A stretch of 64,000 nucleotides of DNA from Natrinema mahii (GCA_000690595.2 JHUT02000002.1:124001-188000); one strand, 5' to 3'; positions 7,364-15,783 are shown, numbered from the stretch's first letter. Made by a program: numbers and translations. Notes: generated from the letters alone by a model not told the origin.

Positions 7364-8702
7364 GGACGAACTCCTCGATCAACTGACCGAGGACGTTCTG
7401 GCCCACGTGATGCGTGGGTCGTTCCCCGAGCGAGAATTGGCGCAGTCGATCAAGCCGGAGCAGTTAGACGAACGATTCGAGGAGTACGAACTGCTGCTCG
7501 ACCTTCATTTCGTTCTCAAACCCGATGTCGTCGCGTTCGTGAGAGAGCTTTCGAGCCATCTGCGAAGTATTCGGACGGAAACGCAAACGGTGTCTCGGAC
7601 GCGCCGGGGTACCGTCGATGGACGGATCAACTGGGGGTCGACCATCAAGAAACGCTATTCCGAACACCCTCGAGACAGGTCGGTATTCGTCTGTGATAAC
7701 CGATCGATCGACTACGATATTCCCGAAAATATCGTCCTCAAACGGTTGATATCCATTATTCACACGACGATCCGCGAGGCTGAGGAGTACCTTCGTGGAG
7801 AATATGACTGGGTCCGAGAGACCTGGAAAGGAAACGAGAACCTGATCGACGAACTGCAGCGGATCGTCGAGCGAAACGTCCACATCCGCCGGATTCGTGA
7901 CCCCGACACCTACGAGCCGACCGAACGGATGCGTACGACCGCCGCTAATTCGAGACAGGAGGTGTATCGTGAGGCGGCGTCGCTCCTCAAATCTCGGGAA
8001 CGGCTGTTCGATGGTAACGCGGACGAAATCCGGAGTCTACTCGATGAAACGGCGATCGCTCCGGACGATCAGGACTCGCTTTTCGAACTGTTCGTTCTGT
8101 TCCGATTCGTCGCAACGCTCGAACGACTGCAGGAGAGTCAACCGGAGTTCAAGACGATCGCAACGGGACGACAAGAAGTTGCCCGGTTCGACGGTGACAA
8201 GGAGATCGCCCTGTATCACGACAACTCTGCAGCCGATCGAAACCTATCGTTCGTCGCCGTTCCTGACGAAGATCAAGACGAACTCTCGCGGACGGACGAA
8301 GTACAGCTCACGGCCCGAGAGATTGCGAGTGACTACTTCGACCGGGACTTTCGAAATCACACCGGTCGTCCCGACGTTATCGTTCTGGAGATCATCTCCG
8401 AGTCGGACGACCAGCACGAGTATCTCATTGTCGAAGTGAAAAACAGCACCAATACGGACACCATCCGCCGCGGAATCAAGGAAACGCTGGAGTATCTCGC
8501 GTTCCTCCGGGTGAACGAGGACTACGTCTTCGGGGGTGACGATGACGACTACTTCGGATCCGGCTGGAACGGTCTGCTGATCGTTCAGGATCTCGACGAC
8601 GAGACGGCTTCGCTCGAGGCCCAGTCCGGGAACCCAGTGACGATCCTGCAAGCGGCAGAGCTAGAGGAGAAATTGGCGGCCATATTACAGAACCTCCTGT
8701 AG
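7356..8702 (+). CDS. mcrC: McrC-like PD-(D/E)XK endonuclease subunit
   Basis: A 448-aa protein starting ATG 7356, overlapping the mcrB stop, so translation is likely coupled. The N-terminal two thirds are helical with the DUF2357/McrC-like 'RRGTVDGRINWGSTIKKR' block (about 84-100). The C-terminal nuclease core is clear: 'GRPDVIVLEI' with Asp340, then 'EYLIVEVKNS' with Glu360 and Lys362, the PD-D/ExK triad. The final 'TILQAAELEEKLAAILQNLL' is a helix. In the known McrBC family this subunit cuts DNA when the McrB ring translocates between two modified sites. All catalytic residues are intact, so the system looks functional. The two genes form an operon with no methyltransferase, as expected for a type IV system. 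Confidence 0.88.
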   Translation: MNRDELLDQLTEDVLAHVMRGSFPERELAQSIKPEQLDERFEEYELLLDLHFVLKPDVVAFVRELSSHLRSIRTETQTVSRTRRGTVDGRINWGSTIKKRYSEHPRDRSVFVCDNRSIDYDIPENIVLKRLISIIHTTIREAEEYLRGEYDWVRETWKGNENLIDELQRIVERNVHIRRIRDPDTYEPTERMRTTAANSRQEVYREAASLLKSRERLFDGNADEIRSLLDETAIAPDDQDSLFELFVLFRFVATLERLQESQPEFKTIATGRQEVARFDGDKEIALYHDNSAADRNLSFVAVPDEDQDELSRTDEVQLTAREIASDYFDRDFRNHTGRPDVIVLEIISESDDQHEYLIVEVKNSTNTDTIRRGIKETLEYLAFLRVNEDYVFGGDDDDYFGSGWNGLLIVQDLDDETASLEAQSGNPVTILQAAELEEKLAAILQNLL

Positions 8703-8833
8703 CTCCGGTCAGGGGTTGGCTTCGTTCTCTGATCGACTCGAGACGGCAGTTGCGGACGATGAATCGGACGGCAAAGTGACAGCTGGCGTCTGCAGTTCGG
8801 ATAGCCGGTAGTATATGAATGAGTGGCGTTCTC

Positions 8834-8845
8834 ACTATAAACCTT
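8834..8845 (+). promoter_or_regulatory. TATA-like box for the HTH-MNT/HEPN pair
   Basis: ACTATAAACCTT lies about 35 nt upstream of ATG 8874. The palindrome at 8854-8869 sits between it and the start codon. Confidence 0.5.
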
Positions 8846-8853
8846 AAGTAGAG

Positions 8854-8869
8854 AGCGTAAGATAACGCT
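8854..8869. promoter_or_regulatory. Palindrome AGCGT-N6-ACGCT, candidate operator
   Basis: A perfect 5-bp inverted repeat with a 6-bp spacer lies between the TATA box and ATG of the HTH-nucleotidyltransferase gene, nested with a second repeat GTAAG...CTTAC. The downstream gene has a winged-helix domain, so autoregulation through this site is a reasonable inference. Confidence 0.4.
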
Positions 8870-8873
8870 TACA

Positions 8874-9566
8874 ATGAAAACGAAGTCGAACGGGTCGTCA
8901 GACGATCGGACGAGTATAACCGTCGATATTCCCGTCGACGACCAACGCCTGTTCGGAACTGCGGTGATCGATGACATCCTGACACTTTTAAGTAACAATC
9001 ACGGTTCCGAGTTCTCGATGACCGACCTCGCGACCGCGGTCGATCGCTCGAGACCGGCGGTTACCAAGGCGGTCGATGTCCTCTCGAGCAACGATCTCGT
9101 CGTCACGGAACGACGGGGGCGAAAACGGCTGGTACGGATCAACCGGGAACGGCTGTCCGTGCCCGACGATCCGTCACTCCGAATCCCGCAATCGGAGTTC
9201 CACGCTCCCGTCCGGACGGCCGTCGAGACGCTCGCGGACGAACTGGACGGTGTCGTTGCGATCGTCCTGTACGGGAGCGTCGCCCGCGGTGAGGCCGATC
9301 GACGAAGCGATATCGATCTCTGGGTACTGGTCGAAGACGACCGCATGGCGAACCAGCGGGAGGCGAATCGAGTCCGTCGGTACCTCGAGGACGAATCGTT
9401 CGACACCGGCCGGTACGCGTACGAGATCGACGTCGAGGCGCTGCCGGCAGTGCCGAACTATCTCGCTGACCTCCGAGAGATCGTCCGAGAGGGAATCACG
9501 CTCTACGAGACCGAGGCGTTCGAAACCGTTCGAAACATGATCCTCCGGGGGGAGATCGATGAGTGA
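8874..9566 (+). CDS. HTH-nucleotidyltransferase (MNT-type antitoxin)
   Basis: A 230-aa protein. Residues about 28-92 form a winged helix with 'MTDLATAVDRSRPAVTKAVDVL' as the recognition segment and a basic wing 'RRGRKRLVRINRERL'. Residues about 110-215 are a minimal nucleotidyltransferase: 'LYGSVARGEADRRSDIDLWV' gives GS at 134-135 and the DxD metal pair at 146/148, with a third Asp probably in 'YEIDVEAL' (186). In MNT/HEPN modules this enzyme inactivates its HEPN RNase partner by adding AMP groups; the HTH suggests it also represses its own operon. It overlaps the HEPN gene by 8 nt. Assignment rests on motifs and gene order. Confidence 0.85.
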   Translation: MKTKSNGSSDDRTSITVDIPVDDQRLFGTAVIDDILTLLSNNHGSEFSMTDLATAVDRSRPAVTKAVDVLSSNDLVVTERRGRKRLVRINRERLSVPDDPSLRIPQSEFHAPVRTAVETLADELDGVVAIVLYGSVARGEADRRSDIDLWVLVEDDRMANQREANRVRRYLEDESFDTGRYAYEIDVEALPAVPNYLADLREIVREGITLYETEAFETVRNMILRGEIDE

Positions 9567-10074
9567 GGGCTCCGATCCGAACGCGATCACGGACGCGCTC
9601 GAGACCGCCGTCGACGCGTTCAACGAGGCCGGACACGGGATCCCGACCTACGAGGAAACGATCGATACGGACGACGATTGGACGGCCCAACTCACGAAGG
9701 GGTGTTCGCTCCTTCGCGCCGTCAACCGAATCGAGGACGACGGGAACTATACCGCGACTATCGAACTCTGTTTCGGGGCCATCGAGCGATCGATAGAGGC
9801 GTACGCACTCGCGGAGGGCGGGGACGAACTGCGGGACTTCCACGATCACACGTACTGCTACGATCGCGCGTCGGAACTCGCGCTTCTCTCGCGCCCGACC
9901 ACGGACGAACTCGAGGGGCTGTACACCGAGAACCGGACGGACAGCTACTACGGTGGGCGACGACCGACGAAAGCGCAGGCCGAGGCGATGCGGTTGCTGG
10001 CTCGCGAGATACACGACCACGTCAGCAACTGGATCCGAGATGACGGTGCGTGCGTCTGCTATAATCGCCACTGA
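9559..10074 (+). CDS. HEPN-domain putative RNase toxin, partner of the MNT gene
   Basis: A 171-aa all-helical protein translated from an ATG inside the MNT stop region. The HEPN RX4H motif is visible at Arg149-x4-His154 ('AREIHDH'), preceded by 'NRTDSYYGG' (Arg126) as in the haloarchaeal branch of the family. HEPN partners of MNT enzymes cut RNA, tRNA or mRNA and arrest growth unless modified. The last residues, 'YNRH', and the TGA stop are encoded inside the terminal repeat of the palindromic element at 10059-10144, so the natural C-terminus may have been replaced. The role in phage defence is inferred from the family and from the adjacent McrBC genes. Confidence 0.78.
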   Translation: MSEGSDPNAITDALETAVDAFNEAGHGIPTYEETIDTDDDWTAQLTKGCSLLRAVNRIEDDGNYTATIELCFGAIERSIEAYALAEGGDELRDFHDHTYCYDRASELALLSRPTTDELEGLYTENRTDSYYGGRRPTKAQAEAMRLLAREIHDHVSNWIRDDGACVCYNRH

Positions 10075-10144
10075 AACGAGTCACACACTGATCGCACCGC
10101 TGTCGTGCGATCAGGTATGCAATGACGGTCAGTGGCTCCGATAG
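10059..10144 (-). mobile_element. Palindromic mini-element (MITE-like), copy 1
   Basis: Read on the reverse strand this 86-bp segment aligns almost throughout with 59417-59501, including the block GTCATTGCA...ACCTGATCG and terminal repeats ending CCACTGA. Its inner 10-bp inverted repeat CTGATCGCAC / GTGCGATCAG is perfect, and its outer arms are slightly decayed. It encodes nothing. It lies between convergent genes (HEPN and mct) and supplies the HEPN stop codon. It may also act as a two-way terminator. Confidence 0.75.
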
Positions 10145-10216
10145 CGACTCTCTCCGGGGCTGGAGTCGCGCTTCGAACGGGCAGCCGAGGAAACCGACCA
10201 GTCGATACTCCGGTAC

Positions 10217-11386
10217 TCAGTCGTCGGCCGTCTCGGCGTCCTCGCCCAGCACGTCCTCGCGGTGTTCGTCCAGCAGCGGCGCGCGACCGCGGGGCTCGGG
10301 CTCGGTCTCGCTCATCTTGATCGGGTTGCCCGCGATTTCGACGTCGGTGTCGGCCCCGGGCTGTTCGACGGGCACGAGCATGTCGCGTGCGTGGACGTGG
10401 TCGTCCGCGAAGATCTCCTCGGTGGTCTGGACGGGCGCGGCCGGGACCCGACCCTCGAGCTGGCCGACGAGTTCGTCGTTGGTCTGCTCGAGGGCCCACT
10501 CCGAGATTTCGCCCCGGAGGTGATCGCGGTGCTCGAGGCGTTCGGCGGTGGTGGGGTACTCCTCGGCGAGGTCCTCGCGACCCATGATGTCACAGAGTTC
10601 GGCCCAGTGGTTGTTGTTGAACGCGGCGATGACGGCGTAGCCGTCGTCGGTCTCGAAGGCGTTGTAGGGAAAGAGCGTGGGATGGGAGTTGCCCCGTCGG
10701 GTGGGGGCTTCGCCGGTGTAGGACTGCTGGTAGATGGCGCGTTCGGTGAAGCTGAGCATCGAGTCGTACATCGCGGTGTCGACGTACTGGCCCTCGCCGG
10801 TCTGTTCGCGGTGGTTCACGGCGGCGAGAATCCCGATGCAGTTCAGCGTCGCGGTAAAGAGGTCGCCGACGCCGGGGCCGGTCTTGGTCGGCGGGCCGTC
10901 GGGCTGGCCGGTCGTTTCCATGACGCCGCCCAGCGCCTGGGCGATGAGGTCGAAGGAGGGCTGGCCCTGTCGGTGGGTCTCGCCGGTCCGCGGGTCGCCG
11001 AAGCCCCGGATCGAAGAGTAGATGATGTTCTCGTTGTACTCCGTAAGCGTTTCGTAGCCCAAATCGTACTTCTCCATCGTCCCGGAGCGGTAGTTCTCGA
11101 CGACGATGTCGGCCTCCTCGACCAGCGAGAGGAAGTCCGCGCGGTCCTCCTCGTCACCGAGGTTCAACTCGATGCTCTTCTTGCCGCGGTTGACGCTCTG
11201 GAAGTAGCCCCCGTAGGCCTCCTCGTCGGGGTCGTCGACGAACGGCGGGTTCGACCGGATCATGTCGCCGCCCGGCCGCTCGATCTTGACCACGTCCGCG
11301 CCCATGTCCGCGAGCAACATCGTGCAGTACGGCCCGGCAAGCACCTGGGTCAGATCCAGCACGCGAAGGTTCGAGAGTGCGCCCAT
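10217..11386 (-). CDS. mct: Family III CoA-transferase, probable mesaconyl-CoA C1-C4 CoA transferase
   Basis: A 389-aa CaiB/BaiF-type protein: 'LRVLDLTQVLAGPYCTMLLADMGADVVKIE' near the N-terminus, 'NRGKKSIELNL', the likely catalytic Asp in 'GQPSFDLIAQALGG', and 'GVGDLFTATLNCIGILAA'. In the haloarchaeal methylaspartate cycle this enzyme moves CoA between the C1 and C4 carboxyls of mesaconate, and the gene is typically next to glutamate mutase as here. I used ATG 11386 (MGALSNLRVLDL), the start shared by the family; an in-frame codon 15 residues upstream adds a basic tail unlike the family. It is divergent from mamA across a 178-bp control region. The precise substrate rests on context. Confidence 0.85.
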   Translation of the reverse strand: MGALSNLRVLDLTQVLAGPYCTMLLADMGADVVKIERPGGDMIRSNPPFVDDPDEEAYGGYFQSVNRGKKSIELNLGDEEDRADFLSLVEEADIVVENYRSGTMEKYDLGYETLTEYNENIIYSSIRGFGDPRTGETHRQGQPSFDLIAQALGGVMETTGQPDGPPTKTGPGVGDLFTATLNCIGILAAVNHREQTGEGQYVDTAMYDSMLSFTERAIYQQSYTGEAPTRRGNSHPTLFPYNAFETDDGYAVIAAFNNNHWAELCDIMGREDLAEEYPTTAERLEHRDHLRGEISEWALEQTNDELVGQLEGRVPAAPVQTTEEIFADDHVHARDMLVPVEQPGADTDVEIAGNPIKMSETEPEPRGRAPLLDEHREDVLGEDAETADD

Positions 11387-11485
11387 GTCTGTACGCCCCC
11401 CTTTCCAAACCAGTACCAAAACCCTTACCATCGATTATGTAGTTGGTGGCAGATACCGAGGGCAGCGTGAGCATCTCCCATTGGG

Positions 11486-11511
11486 ATACTCTTAGGATCA
11501 TTAAAGAGTAT
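11486..11511. promoter_or_regulatory. Inverted repeat ATACTCTT-N10-AAGAGTAT, candidate operator
   Basis: A perfect 8-bp inverted repeat in the divergent mct/mamA control region, about 20 bp upstream of the mamA TATA box. The ugpB promoter carries a very similar palindrome (18292-18321). Confidence 0.5.
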
Positions 11512-11530
11512 TATCATGGAAGATCATTAG

Positions 11531-11538
11531 GTTTATAC
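11531..11538 (+). promoter_or_regulatory. TATA box for the mamA operon
   Basis: GTTTATAC lies about 30 nt upstream of ATG 11565. It is only about 16 nt from the alternative ATG at 11550, so the later start is preferred. Confidence 0.55.
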
Positions 11539-11564
11539 ACCGGTCGCTCATGAGTCCGAGTACG

Positions 11565-12005
11565 ATGTCCCAAACGGTCGTCCTCGGCGTGATCGGCTCC
11601 GATGCCCACGTCGTTGGCATCACAATCCTAGAGCAAGCCTTCAGCGCAGCCGGCTTCGATGTCGTGAACCTCGGTGTCCAGACCTCCCAGGAGGAGTTCG
11701 CCGAGGCCGCTAAAGCCCACGACGCCAGCGCTGTACTCGTCTCCTCGCTCTACGGACACGCCGAGCAGGACTGTCAGGGATTCCAAGGCGTTCTCGAGGA
11801 CGCGGGCGTCGACGCGGTCACCTACATCGGCGGCAACCTCGCCGTCGGGCAAGACGAGTTCGAGGAAACCCGCCGTACCTTCCGCGAACTCGGTTTCGAC
11901 CGCGTCTTCGACTCGGAAACCGATCCCGAGGACGCGATTGCCGCGCTGCGCGAAGACCTCCAGATCACACCGACGGAGTCGGAACGCGCTACTATTAGTT
12001 CCTAG
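11565..12005 (+). CDS. mamA: Glutamate mutase (methylaspartate mutase) small subunit, B12-binding
   Basis: A 146-aa flavodoxin-like protein carrying the cobalamin motif: 'GSDAHVVG' gives Asp13-x-His15-x2-Gly18 (DxHxxG), followed by 'SSLYGHAEQD' and 'YIGGNLAVG', which cradle the nucleotide tail of B12. With the large subunit MamB it rearranges L-glutamate to threo-3-methylaspartate by a radical route in the cytosol. An ATG five codons upstream is in frame but too close to the TATA box. The gene abuts mamB with no gap and heads the methylaspartate-cycle operon. It is close in length to clostridial GlmS (about 137 aa). Confidence 0.95.
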   Translation: MSQTVVLGVIGSDAHVVGITILEQAFSAAGFDVVNLGVQTSQEEFAEAAKAHDASAVLVSSLYGHAEQDCQGFQGVLEDAGVDAVTYIGGNLAVGQDEFEETRRTFRELGFDRVFDSETDPEDAIAALREDLQITPTESERATISS

Positions 12006-13451
12006 ATGATACGAGACGAACGTATTCCGTCCGACGAGCTACGGCGTATCGACGAGGAAATTCGATCTAACTGGCCGACGGGCGAAGACGTCGACTTCGA
12101 GGAGGCCATCGAATACCACGAATCGCTGCCCGACCACAAGCGGTTCGCCGACGTCCTCGAGTCGGCCGACAAGCCCCTTCTGCAGCCCCGGGCCGGCGTC
12201 CCCCGGCTCGACGATCAGATCGAGCTCCTGCAATACCTCCACGAGGAGGGGAAGGCGGATCTCCTGCCGACCACGATCGACTCCTACACCCGGGACAACG
12301 AGTACGAAAAGGCCCAGCAGGGGCTGGACAAGGCCCTCGAGACGGGCGACGACACGCTCAACGGGTTCCCCGCCGTCAATCACGGCGTCGACGGCTGCCG
12401 ACAGCTGATCGACGCGGTCGACGCGCCGATCGAGGTGCGCCACGGGACGCCCGACGCCCGACTGCTGGCGGCGATCACCTTCGCCGGCGGCTTCCAGAGC
12501 TTCGAGGGCGGCCCGATTTCCTACAACATTCCGTACACGAAACGCCACGGGCTCGAGGAGACCATCGAGAAGTGGCAGTTCGTCGATCGACTCGCGGGAG
12601 CCTACACCGAACGCGGCGTGCGGATCAACCGCGAGCCGTTCGGCCCCCTTACCGGGACGCTGGTCCCGCCGTCGATCGCGATCGCGGTCATGCTGGTCGA
12701 GGGCAAACTCGCCGCCACGCAGGGCGTGCGCTCGATCACCCTCGGCTACGGGCAGGTCGGCAACGTCGTGCAAGACGTCGCCGCCCTGAACGCCTTGAAG
12801 AAGCTGGGCAACGAGTACCTGCCCGACGAGGTCGTCGTCACCACCGTCTTCCACGAGTGGATGGGCGGCTTCCCGCCGGACGAGGCCCGCGCCAACGGCG
12901 TCATCAGCCTCGGCGGCATGACCGCCGCCATCGCCCAGCCCGACAAGGTCATCACCAAGTCCCCACAGGAGTTCCAGGGCGTCCCGACCAAGGAGGCCAA
13001 CTCGGCCGGCCTGCGCACCACGCGGCAGGTCATCGACATGGCGATCGAGCAGAAAATCGACATCGACGGCATCGAGGAGGAGCAGGACCTCATCGAGCGC
13101 GAGACCCGCTGTCTGATGGACACCATCTTCGAACACGGCGACGGCGATGTCGTCCAGGGGACGCTCAAGGCCTTCGACTCGGGTGCACTCGACGTGCCCT
13201 TTGCACCCAGCGACAGCGCGAAAGGAGCCGTCCTCCCCGCACGCGACGACGACGGTCGCGTCCGCATCTTCGAGTGGGCCGACCTCGAGATGGACGAGGA
13301 CATCAAAGAGATTCACAAGGCTCGGCTCTCCCAGCGGGCCGACACCGAGGGCCGGGATCAGTCGTTCCGCATGGTCGCGGACGACGTCGACGCGATCAGC
13401 GACGGAAAGCTCATCGGCCGACCGCAGTCACAGCCACAGGGTGACGTCTAA
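12006..13451 (+). CDS. mamB: Glutamate mutase large (catalytic) subunit
   Basis: A 481-aa TIM-barrel protein starting at the base after the mamA stop. Family blocks are clear: 'LLQPRAGVPRLDDQIELLQYL', 'LLPTTIDSYTRDNEYEKA', 'GFPAVNHGVDGCRQLI', 'EVRHGTPDARLLAA', 'SFEGGPISYNIPY' and 'SITLGYGQVGN'. Arginines in the first and 'RHGTPDAR' blocks match those that hold the substrate carboxylates in clostridial GlmE. It pairs with MamA to convert glutamate to 3-methylaspartate, the committing step of the cycle. Length matches the family (about 480). No frameshift or missing motif was seen. Confidence 0.95.
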   Translation: MIRDERIPSDELRRIDEEIRSNWPTGEDVDFEEAIEYHESLPDHKRFADVLESADKPLLQPRAGVPRLDDQIELLQYLHEEGKADLLPTTIDSYTRDNEYEKAQQGLDKALETGDDTLNGFPAVNHGVDGCRQLIDAVDAPIEVRHGTPDARLLAAITFAGGFQSFEGGPISYNIPYTKRHGLEETIEKWQFVDRLAGAYTERGVRINREPFGPLTGTLVPPSIAIAVMLVEGKLAATQGVRSITLGYGQVGNVVQDVAALNALKKLGNEYLPDEVVVTTVFHEWMGGFPPDEARANGVISLGGMTAAIAQPDKVITKSPQEFQGVPTKEANSAGLRTTRQVIDMAIEQKIDIDGIEEEQDLIERETRCLMDTIFEHGDGDVVQGTLKAFDSGALDVPFAPSDSAKGAVLPARDDDGRVRIFEWADLEMDEDIKEIHKARLSQRADTEGRDQSFRMVADDVDAISDGKLIGRPQSQPQGDV

Positions 13452-14729
13452 ATGGAGATTACAGGAATTCACGCCACGCCCGGCTACTCCGGGTTCTTCT
13501 TCGACGACCAGCGAGCGATCAAGCAAGGTGCACAGCAGGACGGGTTCACCTACGAGGGCGAGCCCGTCACCGACGGCTTCGACGAGATTCGCCAGGCCGG
13601 CGAGTCGATCATCGTCGACATCGAACTCGCCGACGGGACCGTGGTCCGGGGCGACTGCGCCGCGGTCCAGTACTCCGGTGCCGGCGGGCGCGACCCGCTG
13701 TTCAAAGCCGAGGAGTACGCCCCCGTCATCGAGGGCCCCGTCGCCGACGAACTCGAGGGCCGGGACGCGACCGACTTCCTCGACAACGCCGAACTGCTCG
13801 AGGAGATGACCGTCGACGGTGACCGCCTCCATACGGCGATCCGCTACGGCGTCTCGCAGGCCTTACTCGCCGCCGCAGCCGAGGCCGAAAACACCACGAA
13901 GACGGACGTGATGGCCGACGCGCTGGGAACCGAGCCCGCCACGGAGCCGGTCCCGGTCTTCGGCCAGTCCGGTGACGACCGGTACAATAATACGGAAAAG
14001 ATGTTCGTCAAGGGCGTCCCCGTCCTGCCCCACGCCCTGATCAACAGCGTCGAGAAGATCGGCGAGGACGGCGAAGTGCTGCTCGAGTACGTCGAGTGGC
14101 TCGTCGAGCGCTCGCAGGAACTCGGCCCGGAGGGCTACGACCCCCGCTTCCACATCGACGTCTACGGGATGATCGGCGAGATCTTCGGCGCGCCCTACGA
14201 CCGCGACGAAGTGGTCGAGTACTTCGCCGCCCTCGAGGAGGCCGCGGCCCCCTACCCGATCCAGATCGAGGGGCCGATGGACGTCGGCGACCGTGCCGAC
14301 CAGATCGACGCGATGGTCGAGCTCCGCGAGGGGCTGGCCGACGCCGGCGTCGGCGTCGACATCGTCGCCGACGAGTGGTGTAACACCTTCGAGGACGTGC
14401 AGGCGTTCGTCGACGCAGGCGCGGCCGACCTCGTACAGGTGAAGACGCCCGACCTGGGCGGCATCCACCGCAGCGGACAGGCGGTCCGCTACTGCCAGGG
14501 GACCGACACCCGCGCCTACCTCGGTGGGACCTGCAACGAGACCGAAACCTCCGCGCGGGCCTGTGCACACGTCGCGCTCGCGACCGACGCCGCACAGGTG
14601 CTGGCAAAGCCCGGCATGGGCTTTGACGAGGGCTACATGATCGTCGAGAACGAGATGCGACGGACGATCGCCCGACGGGAACGAGAACAGCGACCGGCCG
14701 ACACTGACGAGGTGACTGCAGATGACTGA
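13452..14729 (+). CDS. mal: Methylaspartate ammonia-lyase
   Basis: A 425-aa enolase-superfamily enzyme that removes ammonia from 3-methylaspartate to give mesaconate. By my count the acid/base residues fall at His194 ('VLPHALINS') and Lys331 ('VQVKTPDLGG'), the same numbers as in the Clostridium tetanomorphum enzyme. Metal ligands are likely Asp236 ('HIDVYG'), Glu273 ('QIEGPMD') and Asp307 ('VADEWC'). The start codon follows the mamB stop directly and the stop overlaps mch by 8 nt. The intact active site and tight operon spacing make this a confident call. Confidence 0.95.
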   Translation: MEITGIHATPGYSGFFFDDQRAIKQGAQQDGFTYEGEPVTDGFDEIRQAGESIIVDIELADGTVVRGDCAAVQYSGAGGRDPLFKAEEYAPVIEGPVADELEGRDATDFLDNAELLEEMTVDGDRLHTAIRYGVSQALLAAAAEAENTTKTDVMADALGTEPATEPVPVFGQSGDDRYNNTEKMFVKGVPVLPHALINSVEKIGEDGEVLLEYVEWLVERSQELGPEGYDPRFHIDVYGMIGEIFGAPYDRDEVVEYFAALEEAAAPYPIQIEGPMDVGDRADQIDAMVELREGLADAGVGVDIVADEWCNTFEDVQAFVDAGAADLVQVKTPDLGGIHRSGQAVRYCQGTDTRAYLGGTCNETETSARACAHVALATDAAQVLAKPGMGFDEGYMIVENEMRRTIARREREQRPADTDEVTADD

Positions 14730-15783
14730 CTGGACCGATCCCGACACGTTCGCACAGGCACTCGAGGAAGTCGAGACCAAGGAGAAGGGCAACTGCTTCG
14801 AGGACTTCGAAGAGGGGGACGTCATCGAACACGACCCCGGTCTCACGCTCACCCAGTTCGGCAACGAGAAGTGGATGAGCCAGACCCTGAACCACGACCC
14901 CGCCTACTGGCGCAGCGACGCCGCCGCGGCGCGGGGCTTCGAGGAACCGCCGGTCCACCCGGACTATCTGACCGCCGCGACGCTGGGGATCACCGTCGAA
15001 GACCTCAGTGAGAAGGGCGGCTACTTCCTCGGGCGGACCGACGTTCGCTTCCCCGAGGCACCCGTCTACACGGGCACCGAACTCCACGTCGAGAGCGAGG
15101 TCGTCAACACGGCGACCTCGAGTTCCCGACCGGAGTACGGCATCGTCTCCTGGCGCACCCGCGGCACGGACGCCGAGACCGGCGACGTTCTCTGTTCCTA
15201 CGAGCGGACGAACATGATCCCGCGTCGCGAGCCCGTCGCGACCGACGGGAGCGGCGCGGCGGCCGCCGAGGACGAGTCCGGACCCGATCTCCCCGACGAG
15301 TTCATCGCACCCGAAGGGGGCTACTTCGAGGACTTCGTCGACGCGCTCGAGCAGGCCGACGACGAGAACGCCGCCGTCGCCTACCGCCACGAGCGCGGTC
15401 GCACGCAGGACGACGTCACCGTCGCCTCGCTGCCGCTGTCGACGCTCAACACCGCCAAGCAGCACCACAACGTCGACGTGATGTCCGACTCGCCGTCGGG
15501 CAACATCGTCACCTACGGCGACGTGACCCGCTCGACCGCGCTCGGTCACGCCCGCTCGGACGAGCAGACCTGGCGCGAGGTCGGCTTCGACGACGAATCG
15601 TTCCACACGTTCGTCGCCGTCGGCGACACCGTCTACGCATTCACCCGCGTTCTCGAGGCCGAGGACGACGCCTCGAGCGACGCGGCCGGCACCGTCCGGT
15701 TCCAGCACATCGCGTTCAACCAGGACGACGAACCTGTCTACTCCGGCACACGAACCGCGGAGATTCAGAAACGTTCTAAGTAA
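14722..15783 (+). CDS. mch: Mesaconyl-CoA hydratase (MaoC-like double hotdog)
   Basis: A 353-aa protein with two hotdog folds: the first carries 'FEDFEEGDVIEHDPGLTLT' and 'NHDPAYWRSDAAA', the second 'HHNVDVMSDSPSGNIVTYG'. 'FLGRTDVRFPEAPVYTGTEL' is the substrate-tunnel strand. Mch-type hydratases add water to mesaconyl-C1-CoA, giving beta-methylmalyl-CoA. It begins inside the mal stop (ATGACTGA overlap), so translation is probably coupled. Length and block order match haloarchaeal Mch. The linker at about residues 165-190 is Ala/acid-rich and of low complexity. Confidence 0.92.
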   Translation: MTDWTDPDTFAQALEEVETKEKGNCFEDFEEGDVIEHDPGLTLTQFGNEKWMSQTLNHDPAYWRSDAAAARGFEEPPVHPDYLTAATLGITVEDLSEKGGYFLGRTDVRFPEAPVYTGTELHVESEVVNTATSSSRPEYGIVSWRTRGTDAETGDVLCSYERTNMIPRREPVATDGSGAAAAEDESGPDLPDEFIAPEGGYFEDFVDALEQADDENAAVAYRHERGRTQDDVTVASLPLSTLNTAKQHHNVDVMSDSPSGNIVTYGDVTRSTALGHARSDEQTWREVGFDDESFHTFVAVGDTVYAFTRVLEAEDDASSDAAGTVRFQHIAFNQDDEPVYSGTRTAEIQKRSK

